Shown: positions 18,603 through 27,472, counted from the first letter of the stretch. The stretch: DNA of 64,000 bases from Caballeronia sordidicola (GCF_000729995.1 NZ_JNFG01000017.1:112076-176075); one strand, 5' to 3'. Numbers and translations are program-made. The notes: generated by a model not told the origin, from the letters alone.

Positions 18603-19799
18603 ATGAAAACTTATCTGGCTCCCGTCGGGCCAAGCGTGGGTCCCGCACGCGGGTTCACCCGGTCGACACTTGTCTCCCTCGTTGTTTTCGCCGCAATAAC
18701 ACCGTTACTCCTGCTGGTCGCACCGGCGGTCGCCGCGCAACTCGGCGGACCGATGGGCTTGAGCGCATCGCAGATCGGCACGTACTTTTTTGTCGAACTC
18801 GGCGCATTCAGCTTGGCCACCGTGCCCTCGTATTTATGGCTCGGCCGAGTGGACGCTCGCCGCGTGGCGGGATGGGCGACTGCCGTGTTTTGCGTCGGCA
18901 ACCTGATCACCGCGCTCGTGATGCCCGGCTTCGTCGGGTTGTTGGCTCTGCGGGCAGTCACGGCGCTCGGTGGCGGAACGTTGATGGTGCTTTGCATGAC
19001 GAGCGCCGCAACCAGCGGCGACCGTGACCGGGTCTATGGTTTGTGGGTCGTGGGACAACTGGTCGCGGGCGCGCTCGGCCTGCTCTTGCTGCCGCATCTC
19101 TTCAATGCGTTCGGCTTGCGTGCGCTTTACGTCACGCTCGCGCTGCTGGCACTTTGCGCCGCTCCACTCACACGCGGCTTCGATCCTGCACTGGGCGGCA
19201 AGCGTCATCAGCGTGACACGCACAACGAACACACGGCCGGGGCGACAGGTGGCAACACCTCCGGCACAGCCAACGCAGTGTTCGCCATTGCCGGCGTCTT
19301 TGTCTTCTACCTTGCCATTGGCGGTGTCTGGACCTTTGCAAGCGAGGCCGCCTCGCTTGCGGGACTCGATGCGAGCCGCAGCGGCAGCGTACTGGCAATC
19401 GCCAGCGTGATGGGCATCGCCGGCGCGGGCACTGCCTCGCTGATCGGCGGCCGCTTTGCCCGCCGCGCGATGCTCGTGGCGGGGTACGGATCGCTCTTCG
19501 CTGCGTTGGCCGGACTTTCCGTCAATTCAAGCGTTGAGGCTTACATGACGACGATCTTCGCCTTCAAGTTCGCCTGGACTTTCGTTCTGCCATTCATTCT
19601 CGCGGCCGCCGCGAACAAGGATCACTCCGGGCGCCTGATCGCTTCGCTCAATTTTGTGATCGGTGCGGGTCTCGCGATGGGCCCGCTGATCGCCGGTTTT
19701 CTGCTCGACGCAGGCACTGGCCTCCACACGCTGTTCGCCGGCGCGGCGGCAATTTGCACGCTTTCACTCGTCTGCCTGCTTCGTGTCGAGCGAAGCTGA
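18603..19799 (+). CDS. MFS transporter
   Basis: The 398-residue inner-membrane protein has about 12 hydrophobic segments. A short soluble loop rich in His, Asp and Asn lies near residues 198-220 between the two halves. No narrow substrate signature was recognised. It starts 12 bp after the porin stop and ends 51 bp before the deacetylase-fold gene, so import or export of the same compound is likely. There is no clear Shine-Dalgarno, so translation may be coupled to the porin. Confidence 0.85.
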   Translation: MKTYLAPVGPSVGPARGFTRSTLVSLVVFAAITPLLLLVAPAVAAQLGGPMGLSASQIGTYFFVELGAFSLATVPSYLWLGRVDARRVAGWATAVFCVGNLITALVMPGFVGLLALRAVTALGGGTLMVLCMTSAATSGDRDRVYGLWVVGQLVAGALGLLLLPHLFNAFGLRALYVTLALLALCAAPLTRGFDPALGGKRHQRDTHNEHTAGATGGNTSGTANAVFAIAGVFVFYLAIGGVWTFASEAASLAGLDASRSGSVLAIASVMGIAGAGTASLIGGRFARRAMLVAGYGSLFAALAGLSVNSSVEAYMTTIFAFKFAWTFVLPFILAAAANKDHSGRLIASLNFVIGAGLAMGPLIAGFLLDAGTGLHTLFAGAAAICTLSLVCLLRVERS

Positions 19800-19850
19800 A
19801 GCACGGTTGCGCCTGCCCTACCAACGAACCATTCCAAAACGAGTCACACG

Positions 19851-20969
19851 ATGGCCCACACCGCTTTTTTCACCGATGAACGCACGTTCTGGCACACCAG
19901 CGGCGCCCACGCTTTATTTTTCCCCGTTGGCGGTTGGGTGCAGCCTCCTTCGAGCGGTGGCTACGCCGAATCGCCCGATTCGAAACGTCGTCTCCTCTCA
20001 TTGATCCAGATGTCCGGCCTCGGCAATCAGCTCGACATGTGCAGCGCGTCCATGGCAACCGACGACGAGCTCATGCGTATTCATCCGCGTGAGTACCTCA
20101 GACGCTTCAAGGCCCTGAGCGACACAACGGGTGGCGATCTCGGCGACCCCGGCGACCTCGCGCCGTTCGGCAAAGGCAGCTACGAGATCGCGGCGTTATC
20201 GGCTGGTCTGGCCATTGGTGCCATCGATCGCGTGCTTGAACGTCGCGCGAGCAACGCGTTTTCGCTGTCGCGCCCGCCAGGCCACCACTGCCTGCGCGAC
20301 AAGCCGATGGGATTCTGCCTGCTCGCCAACATTCCGGTTGCTATCGAGGCGGCGCGGGCGAAGCATCAGGTGGAGCGTGTCGCGGTGATCGACTGGGATG
20401 TCCACCACGGTAACGGGACGCAGTCGATCTATTACGAAGACCCCCACACGCTGACCATCTCGCTTCATCAGGACCGATGCTTTCCACCGGGCTATAGCGG
20501 TGCCGCGGATCGCGGCGCAGGCCCGGGGCTCGGCGCGAATATCAACATTCCGTTGCTGCCGGGCGGCGGCCACGACGCGTATCTGTATGCCATGGAGCGC
20601 ATTGTGATTCCCGCGCTCGACCGGTTTCGGCCCGAACTGATCGTGGTAGCCAGCGGGCTGGATGCGAGCGCCGTTGATCCGCTCGCGCGGATGCTGCTGC
20701 ATACAGGAAGCTACCGCGCCATGACGCGCCTCATGCTCGACGCCGCGGACCGGCATTGCGCCGGGCGCCTCGCGATCGTTCACGAAGGCGGCTATTCGGA
20801 GGCGTATGTGCCTTTTTGCGGTCACGCGATTGTCGAGACGCTTGCGAGCGTGCGCACTGACGTGATCGATCCAATGCTTGATCTTGCCATCGCGCAGCAG
20901 CCCAACGAACGGTTCGTGCAGTTCCAGCGTCAACTTATCGATGAATTGGCAGCTGGATATTCACGATGA
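19851..20969 (+). CDS. Class II histone-deacetylase-like amidohydrolase
   Basis: The 372-residue Zn-dependent deacetylase-fold protein resembles bacterial HDAH enzymes. SRPPGHHCLRDKPMGFCLL carries the catalytic His pair (residues about 140-158), DWDVHHGNGTQ two Zn ligands (about 182-192), ASGLDASAVDP the third Zn Asp, and HEGGYSE the Tyr. Its substrate is probably an N-acetylated amine or similar small amide. The neighbouring MoaF and aldehyde dehydrogenase genes fit an amine pathway. It differs clearly from the deacetylase-fold protein encoded at 14929. Confidence 0.88.
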   Translation: MAHTAFFTDERTFWHTSGAHALFFPVGGWVQPPSSGGYAESPDSKRRLLSLIQMSGLGNQLDMCSASMATDDELMRIHPREYLRRFKALSDTTGGDLGDPGDLAPFGKGSYEIAALSAGLAIGAIDRVLERRASNAFSLSRPPGHHCLRDKPMGFCLLANIPVAIEAARAKHQVERVAVIDWDVHHGNGTQSIYYEDPHTLTISLHQDRCFPPGYSGAADRGAGPGLGANINIPLLPGGGHDAYLYAMERIVIPALDRFRPELIVVASGLDASAVDPLARMLLHTGSYRAMTRLMLDAADRHCAGRLAIVHEGGYSEAYVPFCGHAIVETLASVRTDVIDPMLDLAIAQQPNERFVQFQRQLIDELAAGYSR

Positions 20970-21145
20970 GCGCAGTCCGCAGTCTGCAGTCATCAGAGCC
21001 AGCGATTGATTTCGATCGGGCAATTGCACCGGCCGCGTCGATCAAGTGCCGTCCCAAAAAAAGTGGCGTGCTGCAGGCGGAGGCAGGTGCTTGTTGCCTG
21101 CTCGTCGCGGCAAGCGTTTGTCCGTCGATGCCCCCTATGTTTTAA
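20966..21145 (+). CDS. Candidate small ORF overlapping the deacetylase stop codon
   Basis: An ATG at 20966 overlaps the TGA of the deacetylase gene (ATGA) and opens a 59-codon frame ending at 21145. The product begins MSAVRSLQSSEP and has a Cys/Ala-rich stretch near residues 40-52, with no recognised domain. The overlap suggests translational coupling, but the composition is unremarkable and it could be chance. It fills most of the 197-bp gap before moaF. Confidence 0.25.
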   Translation: MSAVRSLQSSEPAIDFDRAIAPAASIKCRPKKSGVLQAEAGACCLLVAASVCPSMPPMF

Positions 21146-21166
21146 CTTTCAAGGAGTTCTATTGCC

Positions 21167-22027
21167 ATGACATCACAGCCCGGTTTCATTCAAGTCGGCG
21201 CGCTCGCCGAAGGCTTCGCGCCCAACAGCAACATACTGCCCGCCACCGCGGATCTGGCCGGTCGCGATTTGCGGTTGCAATTCAGCGACGGTTCCTCTCT
21301 GGCACTGGAATTCCTCGCCGCCGACACCTTGCGCACGACGAGCGGCGAACACGCCTATCGCGCAAGCTCGGTGCGTGACGGGATTTATTTCGTCGACTAT
21401 TGCGGCGGCGAGAACGGCGCGTCATCGACCAGCCTCGTGCTCGACCTGCGTCGCGGACTGGCTACGTCGGTCACCGGCACCTTGCCGGGCGAGCGCGAAA
21501 CGCGCGTCGATGCGTTCACTCGGGTCGAACGCGGCGACGAATTGACCTCCGTGCGCGCGAGCTTCCGACACGGTGTGATCGCACACGGCGCGGCGGCGGC
21601 GCCCACGGTCGATGCAACCGCGCTGCATGCCCCGACGACCGAGTTGATCGGCATGCGCAATCTCTACATCTATAGCGAGACCGAGCGCTACGAGCATATC
21701 TACCTGAACGAGCACTTCTACGCGTGGCAATGCCTGGAGGGTGCAGAGCAGGGGCTGGCGGACGTTGACCGGTGCCACTGTTTTCGCATCGACGAGCAGC
21801 TTTATCTGTTCGTCTGGCGTGAAAAGGTCATTCCGACGCTGGGCGTGGTGATGATCGATCTGGCGCGCATGAAAACTGACGGCAAGATCATTGGATATCA
21901 GGGTGATTCGTTCGACGCCGTCTCGAATTTTCCGGTCGGCGCACAGGCCGAGGTGATCAACATCACGCGATATCCACAACGATTGAAGGTCGATGGGCGA
22001 GGCCGGCGGCTGGGGCGCGAGTCGTGA
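21167..22027 (+). CDS. MoaF family protein
   Basis: The 286-residue protein has the two-domain MoaF form. The N-terminal half (about 1-130) is lipocalin-like in pattern (LQFSDGSSLALEFL, IYFVDYCGG). The C-terminal half carries YIYSETERYEHIYLNEHFYA (about 168-187), CHCFRIDEQLYLFVWREK and a TLGVVMIDL strand. Family descriptions often say molybdenum cofactor, but the name derives from the Klebsiella monoamine regulon, where MoaF is needed for a monoamine-inducible protein. That fits the neighbouring deacetylase and aldehyde dehydrogenase. AAGGAG precedes the start. Confidence 0.82.
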   Translation: MTSQPGFIQVGALAEGFAPNSNILPATADLAGRDLRLQFSDGSSLALEFLAADTLRTTSGEHAYRASSVRDGIYFVDYCGGENGASSTSLVLDLRRGLATSVTGTLPGERETRVDAFTRVERGDELTSVRASFRHGVIAHGAAAAPTVDATALHAPTTELIGMRNLYIYSETERYEHIYLNEHFYAWQCLEGAEQGLADVDRCHCFRIDEQLYLFVWREKVIPTLGVVMIDLARMKTDGKIIGYQGDSFDAVSNFPVGAQAEVINITRYPQRLKVDGRGRRLGRES

Positions 22028-22122
22028 GGCAGATAAACGCGAGCGTCGACGGTTCTATACGACCAGTCCAGACCGGAAAGTCCCCTTCGGTTCCAACACT
22101 CCTCACTTTGGAAAACATCGAC

Positions 22123-23622
22123 ATGCGTAACGATGGCTTAGTGGTAGTCAACAACGACGTTTGTTCATTTATTAAGCGCGAACTGGGGATTTTTGTCGAT
22201 GGAGCGTGGCAGTCTGCGCATTCCCCGCGCCGGCTCGATATTTTCGATCCCGCGAGCGGCGAGCGAATTTCAAGCGTGCCGGACGCGGACGTGAGCGACG
22301 TCGATCGCGCGGTGCGAAGCGCCCGCGCGGCATTCGACGCCCGTGTGTGGAGTGGCCTGCGACCTTCGGAGCGTGAGCGCATCTTGTTGCGTCTAGCCGA
22401 TTTGCTGGAGGCACACGGCGAAGACCTCGCACAAATGGAAACGCTCAACCAGGGGCAATCGATCAATGTCGCGCGGGCGGTAGGGGTCGGAGCGACCATT
22501 GAATATGTTCGATACATGGCGGGTTGGGCGACCAAGATTACGGGCGAGACGCTCGATGTATCGATCCCGTTTCCACCCGGCACGAAATACACGGCCTTCA
22601 CCCGCAAGGAGCCCATTGGCGTGGTTGCGGGGATTGTGCCGTGGAACTTTCCGCTGATGATCGCCGTCTGGAAGCTCGTACCTGCGCTTGCTGCGGGCTG
22701 TACGGTTGTCATCAAGCCTTCGGCGGAGACGCCGCTCACGGCGCTCAGGCTTGCGGAACTCGCACTTGAGGCGGGCGTGCCGCCTGGCGTTTTCAACGTG
22801 ATCACGGGCGGACCGGAATGCGGCGCGGCGCTTGCGGCCCATCCTGGCGTCAGCAAGATCTCGTTCACCGGCTCGACGCCCACGGGCAAACTCGTGGGCG
22901 CTGCCGCGGTGAATAACATGACGCGTTTCTCGCTTGAGCTTGGCGGCAAGAATCCGGCCGTGATGCTCGCCGATATCGATGTCGATCAAGCGGTGCAGGG
23001 CGCCATCATGGGTGGTTTCTTCAACCAGGGGCAGGTCTGCGCGGGCGCCTCGCGGATCTATGTGCATCGCAGCCGATACCGGCAAGTTGCCGATGGACTC
23101 GCCGACATCGCCAACGCGATGAAACTGGGTCCCGGCCTTGACCCGTCGGCGCAAATTAACGCGCTTGTATCGGCGCGACATCGCGATCGGGTCGAGGACC
23201 ATATTGCTCGCGCGCATGCGGAGGGTTTGCGCTTTCTTGCGGGCGGCACGCCGGTCATGAGCCGGGGTTATTACGTCCGGCCGACGGTGCTGGCGGACGT
23301 ACCGCCGGACGCGTCGATTGTGCGGGACGAGGTTTTTGGCCCCGTGCTTGCTGTCATACCGTTTGACGATCCTGCAGAAGCGATTCGTCTTGCGAACGAT
23401 AGCCCTTATGGATTGGCTGCCAGCCTGTGGAGTAATGACCTCACGGCGGTGATGAATCTGATCCCTCGACTGGAAGCCGGGACGGTATGGGTGAATTGCC
23501 ACGTTCCGCTGGATCCAGGCATGCCGTTTGGCGGCTACAAGCAGTCGGGAATAGGCCGCGAATTCGGCAAATACGCGATTGAGGGTTTCACGGAAACGAA
23601 ATCGGTGTGCATCGCTCATTAG
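22123..23622 (+). CDS. NAD(P)-dependent aldehyde dehydrogenase
   Basis: Oxidises an aldehyde to the acid. From ATG 22123 the protein has 499 residues, the usual length. A GTG at 22024 opens a 532-residue version overlapping moaF, which I consider unlikely. VVAGIVPWNFPL holds the catalytic-region Asn (about residue 170), SFTGSTPTGK the cofactor loop, LELGGKNP the general-base Glu (about 267), and GGFFNQGQVCAGASR the catalytic Cys (about 301). The resemblance is to phenylacetaldehyde and gamma-aminobutyraldehyde dehydrogenases. As last gene of the cluster it would oxidise the aldehyde left after amine removal. Confidence 0.9.
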   Translation: MRNDGLVVVNNDVCSFIKRELGIFVDGAWQSAHSPRRLDIFDPASGERISSVPDADVSDVDRAVRSARAAFDARVWSGLRPSERERILLRLADLLEAHGEDLAQMETLNQGQSINVARAVGVGATIEYVRYMAGWATKITGETLDVSIPFPPGTKYTAFTRKEPIGVVAGIVPWNFPLMIAVWKLVPALAAGCTVVIKPSAETPLTALRLAELALEAGVPPGVFNVITGGPECGAALAAHPGVSKISFTGSTPTGKLVGAAAVNNMTRFSLELGGKNPAVMLADIDVDQAVQGAIMGGFFNQGQVCAGASRIYVHRSRYRQVADGLADIANAMKLGPGLDPSAQINALVSARHRDRVEDHIARAHAEGLRFLAGGTPVMSRGYYVRPTVLADVPPDASIVRDEVFGPVLAVIPFDDPAEAIRLANDSPYGLAASLWSNDLTAVMNLIPRLEAGTVWVNCHVPLDPGMPFGGYKQSGIGREFGKYAIEGFTETKSVCIAH

Positions 23623-23688
23623 TGCCGGCGGCAGGATAGCTGAAACGTGCAAACCGAAGCGTGTGCAAGGGGGGCGACGAAAACCCGT

Positions 23689-23705
23689 CTTAAGTCCCCT
23701 TTAAG
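23689..23705 (+). promoter_or_regulatory. Tandem response-regulator box before the two-component operon
   Basis: CTTAAG-TCCCC-TTTAAG is a direct repeat with an 11-bp period, 71 bp before the response-regulator start. It fits the published PmrA/BasR-type consensus YTTAAK-N5-YTTAAK and QseB-type CTTAA-N6-CTTAA boxes. A near-identical box is found before the downstream protease gene. Confidence 0.7.
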
Positions 23706-23775
23706 CCCCGCTTGATCCGTCCCGGCTAAAATGAACGCCCGGGCCGCAAGGCCGCCAAGAGCCGCAGAGCGAAAC

Positions 23776-24438
23776 ATGCGAATCCTGCTAGTAGAAGACG
23801 ACAGAATGATTGCGGAAGGCGTCCGCAAGGCGCTGCGCAGTGACGGATTCGCGGTGGACTGGGTGCAGGACGGCGAAGCGGCCCTAACGGCGGTAGGTGG
23901 CGAACCTTACGATCTCATGCTGCTGGACCTCGGCTTGCCGAAACGCGACGGTCTCGATGTCCTTAAAAGCCTGAGAGCAAGAGGCAACGCGCTGCCCGTG
24001 CTGATTGTCACGGCGCGGGATTCCATCGCCGATCGTGTAAAAGGCCTCGACGCCGGCGCCGACGATTATCTCGTCAAACCTTTCGACCTTGACGAACTGG
24101 GCGCTCGCATGCGCGCCCTGATCCGCCGCCACGCCGGCCGCGGCGACTCCCTGATCCGCCACGGCACATTGACGCTGGACCCGGTGGGCCACCAGGTCAC
24201 ATTGGAAGGCAACGCCGTAGCGCTGTCCGCACGCGAATTCGCGTTGCTCGAAGCCCTGATGGCGCGCCCGGGCGCGGTTTTATCGAAGAGCCAGCTTGAA
24301 GAAAAAATCTACGGCTGGGGCGAGGAAATCGGCAGCAACACGGTCGAGGTCTACATCCATTCGCTGCGCAAAAAGCTTGGGCCCGACCTTATCCGCAATG
24401 TCCGTGGACTCGGTTACATGGTGTCGAAGGAAGCCTGA
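23776..24438 (+). CDS. OmpR-family response regulator (QseB/PmrA-like)
   Basis: The 220-residue protein has a receiver domain (VEDDRMIAEG acidic pair near residues 8-9, phospho-acceptor Asp about 51 in LLDLGLPKRDG, Lys in VKPF about 102). A winged-helix DNA-binding domain follows (about 124-218; LSAREFALLEAL, then SNTVEVYIHSLRKKL). ATG 23776 gives the family start MRILLVEDD. Its stop overlaps the kinase start (TGATG), so the pair is translated together. The box at 23689 suggests autoregulation. Confidence 0.92.
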   Translation: MRILLVEDDRMIAEGVRKALRSDGFAVDWVQDGEAALTAVGGEPYDLMLLDLGLPKRDGLDVLKSLRARGNALPVLIVTARDSIADRVKGLDAGADDYLVKPFDLDELGARMRALIRRHAGRGDSLIRHGTLTLDPVGHQVTLEGNAVALSAREFALLEALMARPGAVLSKSQLEEKIYGWGEEIGSNTVEVYIHSLRKKLGPDLIRNVRGLGYMVSKEA

Positions 24439-25763
24439 TGCATTCCATTCGCCGCCAACTGCTGGTCTGGCTGCTGGCGCTGGTGATCGTCGGCGTGGGG
24501 TTTGCGGGCTGGCTGATCTATCGTCAGGCACTGGCCGAAGCAAACGAACTGTTTGACTATCAACTGGAACAGATCGCGGCCGCGTTGCCGTCGGAGCCGT
24601 TTTCGTCGGTGCTGCAGTCGCGCAGCGACAGCGACGAAGGCGTCGTGATCCAGATCTGGAACCGCAACGGCGTGCTCATGTATTACTCGCACCCGCGCGT
24701 GCCGCTGGCGCCCCACGCAGAACTGGGCTTCTCCACCGAAGCCACGCCGCGCGGCGTATGGCGCGTCTACAGCGCCATTGTTGGCGATAACGTCGTCCAG
24801 CTCGCGCAGCCGCTGTCCATCCGCAACCGGCTGGCAGCGGGTGTCGCGTGGCGAACCTTGTGGCCGCTCGTGGTGCTGTTGCCGCTGCTCGGCATGGCGA
24901 TATGGATCATCGTCGGACGGGGTTTGAAGCCGTTGCAACGCGTCACGCGTGCGCTCGACACCCGTCATCCCGAAGCGCTGGAACCTCTACCCGACAACCG
25001 CTTGCCCGAAGAGGTCGTGCCTGTCGTGCGCGCGTTGAACGCGCTGCTCTCCCGTCTCGCGACCGCGCTCGATACGCAAAAGGCTTTCGTCGCCGATGCC
25101 GCCCACGAGCTGCGCACGCCGCTTGCCGCCGTGCAGATCCAGTCGCAACTGGTGGCGCGCGCGAAGGACGACGAGTCGCGCAAGGAAGCGCTCGACGACC
25201 TGCAGGCGGGTATCACGCGCGCCACGCGGCTGGCCGAGCAACTGCTTGCGCTCGCACGCTCGGAACCCGACGGCAAGAGTGAAAGCAAGCCAGTGGACCT
25301 GCATGCGCTGCTGGACGAATGTGTTGGTGGCTCCGTGCTGGTGGCGCAACAGCGGGGCGTTGACCTGGGCATCGAGGCGAACGAACCGGCGACCATCTCC
25401 GGCGATGCCAACGCATTGCGCGTGATGTTCAATAATCTCATCGATAACGCCACGAAATACACGCCGAGCGGTGGCCGCGTGGACGTCTGCCTGCAGGTGA
25501 AAGACGGCCATCCCACGGTGGAACTAGCGGACACCGGCCCAGGCATTCCCGCCGATGAACGCGAGCGTGTGTTCGACCGGTTTTATCGGGCGGGAATGGG
25601 CGCCAGCCGTGCGCGCACGGACGTGGCGGGCAGCGGCCTGGGCTTGGCGATCGTGCGCCGGATAGCGCTTCAGCATGACGCGAAAGTGTCGCTCGCCGAA
25701 TCGAAAAACGGCGGTCTGCTCGTCTCCATTCAATTCAGCTCTGCTTTAAATACCTCGCTTTAA
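24438..25763 (+). CDS. Sensor histidine kinase of the QseC/PmrB type
   Basis: The 441-residue inner-membrane kinase has a first transmembrane helix about residues 10-30, a periplasmic sensor region to about 140 and a second helix about 140-163. A HAMP-like linker precedes the HisKA box FVADAAHELRTPLAA with the phospho-His near residue 223. The ATPase domain has NNLIDNATKYTP (N box), DTGPGIP (G1), FDRFYR and GSGLGLAIV (G2). It overlaps the response-regulator gene. Its stop codon lies inside the second tandem box at 25759. The signal sensed is unknown, but linkage to a periplasmic protease points to envelope conditions. Confidence 0.92.
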   Translation: MHSIRRQLLVWLLALVIVGVGFAGWLIYRQALAEANELFDYQLEQIAAALPSEPFSSVLQSRSDSDEGVVIQIWNRNGVLMYYSHPRVPLAPHAELGFSTEATPRGVWRVYSAIVGDNVVQLAQPLSIRNRLAAGVAWRTLWPLVVLLPLLGMAIWIIVGRGLKPLQRVTRALDTRHPEALEPLPDNRLPEEVVPVVRALNALLSRLATALDTQKAFVADAAHELRTPLAAVQIQSQLVARAKDDESRKEALDDLQAGITRATRLAEQLLALARSEPDGKSESKPVDLHALLDECVGGSVLVAQQRGVDLGIEANEPATISGDANALRVMFNNLIDNATKYTPSGGRVDVCLQVKDGHPTVELADTGPGIPADERERVFDRFYRAGMGASRARTDVAGSGLGLAIVRRIALQHDAKVSLAESKNGGLLVSIQFSSALNTSL

Positions 25764-25775
25764 GTGCCCTTTAAG
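25759..25775 (+). promoter_or_regulatory. Tandem response-regulator box before the DegP-like protease gene
   Basis: TTTAAG-TGCCC-TTTAAG repeats with an 11-bp period and matches the box at 23689 in 15 of 17 positions. It lies 53 bp before the protease start and begins inside the last codons of the kinase gene, which suggests a dedicated promoter for the protease. Confidence 0.7.
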
Positions 25776-25828
25776 CGGCGCCTCTTAATCTTCGTTTCAT
25801 CCTGAAGCGCATCCCCGAGGAGCACACG

Positions 25829-27388
25829 ATGAATTCGAAGGTCATTTCCCGCAGCGCCATTGCAGCAGCTGTTGTCGTCGCCTTGTCGGCGGGTTACGTC
25901 GCCGGAAACCGGAACGTACCGGCGCCGCAGGTCATCACACCGGTACAAGCCGCCATGATGCCGGCCGAAGCCGCTGCAAAGACCGGTATCCCGGATTTCT
26001 CCGGCCTGGTCGAAACCTACGGCCCGGCGGTCGTCAACATCAGCGCCAAACATGTGGTGAAGACTGCGTCGCGCCGCAACGGCATGAACGGCGGCATGAA
26101 TGGTGGCATGAACGGCGGGGCGAACGGAGCTAATCCGCAATTGCCGATCGATCCGAGCGATCCGTTCTATCAATTCTTCAAGCATTTCTACGGTAATGGC
26201 GTGCCGGGCATGGGCGGTAACGACGGCCAGAACGCCGCTGATACCCCAAGCGAAAGCCTGGGTTCGGGCTTTATCGTGAGCAGCGACGGTTACATCCTGA
26301 CCAACGCACACGTGGTCGACGGCGCCAACGTGATCACGGTCAAGACGACCGACAAACGCGAATACCATGCGAAGGTGATCGGCACGGACAAGCAGTCGGA
26401 TGTCGCCGTTCTGAAGATCGATGCGAAGAACCTGCCGGTCGTCAAGATTGGCGATCCGAACGGCAGCAAGGTCGGCCAGTGGGTGGTCGCAATCGGTTCG
26501 CCTTACGGTTTCGATAACACCGTGACGTCCGGCATCATCAGCGCGAAATCGCGCTCGTTGCCGAACGAGAATTACACGCCGTTCATCCAGACCGACGTGC
26601 CGGTGAATCCGGGTAATTCCGGCGGCCCGCTTTTCAATCTGCAAGGCGAAGTGATCGGTATCAATTCGATGATCTATTCGCAGACCGGTGGCTTCCAGGG
26701 ACTTTCGTTCGCAATCCCGATCAATGAAGCCATGAAGGTGAAAGACGCGCTGGTGAAGACTGGCCATGTGGATCGCGGCCGCCTTGGTGTGACCGTGCAG
26801 GGCATGGACCAGACGCTTGCGAAGTCGTTCGGCCTGCAAAGCCCGAATGGGGCGCTCGTGAGTTCCGTCGAAGCGGGCGGTCCGGCGGCGAAGGCTGGCC
26901 TGCAGCCCGGCGACGTGATCCTCTCGGTCAACGGCGAACCGGTTGCGGACTCGAACGCGTTGCCGTCGCAGGTGGCAGCGCTCCCGCCGGGTACCACGAC
27001 CAAGGTGCAGGTCTGGCGCGACAAGGCCACGAAGGACCTGAGCGTGACCGTGGGCACGTTGTCCGATGCAAAGACTGCTAGCACGGGCAAGGGTGCGGAC
27101 CAGGCTGATTCGGCATCGCAGGACGCACGGCTGGGTGTCTCGGTGCGGCCGCTGACGCCTGACGAAAAGCAAAGCGCGTCGCTGTCCCGCGGTTTGCTCG
27201 TGCAGCAAGCGGGCGGCGCGGCTGAAAGCGCCGGCATCCAGGCCGGCGACGTGATCCTGGCGGTCAACGGCCAGCCGATCACGAGCGTGGAGCAATTGAA
27301 GACGATGGTGGCTCACGCAGGCGACAGCATCGCGTTGCTGATCCAGCGCGATGATGCGCAGATCTTCGTGCCGGTGGATCTGGGTTGA
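25829..27388 (+). CDS. DegP/HtrA (Do-family) periplasmic serine endoprotease
   Basis: Degrades or refolds damaged envelope proteins. The 519-residue protein has an N-terminal signal anchor (about 8-28). The trypsin-like domain holds the catalytic triad His in ILTNAHVVDG (about 163), Asp in SDVAVLKID (about 193) and Ser in NPGNSGGPLF (about 268). Two PDZ domains follow (about 310-400 and 430-515; GLQPGDVILSVNG and GIQAGDVILAVNG). A short repeat of Gly-Met-Asn-Gly (about 85-98) forms a flexible linker in front of the protease domain. GAGGAG lies 7 bases before the ATG. Closest in layout to MucD. Confidence 0.93.
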   Translation: MNSKVISRSAIAAAVVVALSAGYVAGNRNVPAPQVITPVQAAMMPAEAAAKTGIPDFSGLVETYGPAVVNISAKHVVKTASRRNGMNGGMNGGMNGGANGANPQLPIDPSDPFYQFFKHFYGNGVPGMGGNDGQNAADTPSESLGSGFIVSSDGYILTNAHVVDGANVITVKTTDKREYHAKVIGTDKQSDVAVLKIDAKNLPVVKIGDPNGSKVGQWVVAIGSPYGFDNTVTSGIISAKSRSLPNENYTPFIQTDVPVNPGNSGGPLFNLQGEVIGINSMIYSQTGGFQGLSFAIPINEAMKVKDALVKTGHVDRGRLGVTVQGMDQTLAKSFGLQSPNGALVSSVEAGGPAAKAGLQPGDVILSVNGEPVADSNALPSQVAALPPGTTTKVQVWRDKATKDLSVTVGTLSDAKTASTGKGADQADSASQDARLGVSVRPLTPDEKQSASLSRGLLVQQAGGAAESAGIQAGDVILAVNGQPITSVEQLKTMVAHAGDSIALLIQRDDAQIFVPVDLG

Positions 27389-27430
27389 CAGTAGGCTAAT
27401 TGAAATGTCGGCTGAAGGCCGATGCGGGAA

Positions 27431-27472
27431 CAGGGCGGCATGCGTAACTTGGCATGCAACAATGCCGCCCTG
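27431..27472 (+). other. Long stem-loop downstream of the protease gene
   Basis: CAGGGCGGCAT (27431-27441) pairs perfectly with ATGCCGCCCTG (27462-27472) around a 20-nt loop that itself contains a second copy of GGCATGC. No T-run follows on either strand, so it is more likely an mRNA 3'-end stabiliser or Rho-associated structure than a standard terminator. Confidence 0.5.

Noticed and set aside
22024..22122. GTG start extending the aldehyde dehydrogenase to 532 residues
   Set aside because: It overlaps the end of moaF and adds residues absent from the family. ATG 22123 gives normal length.
26070..26130. Short tandem repeats as a possible satellite or CRISPR
   Set aside because: They are 12-bp in-frame repeats coding for a Gly-Met-Asn-Gly linker in the protease, with no spacers.
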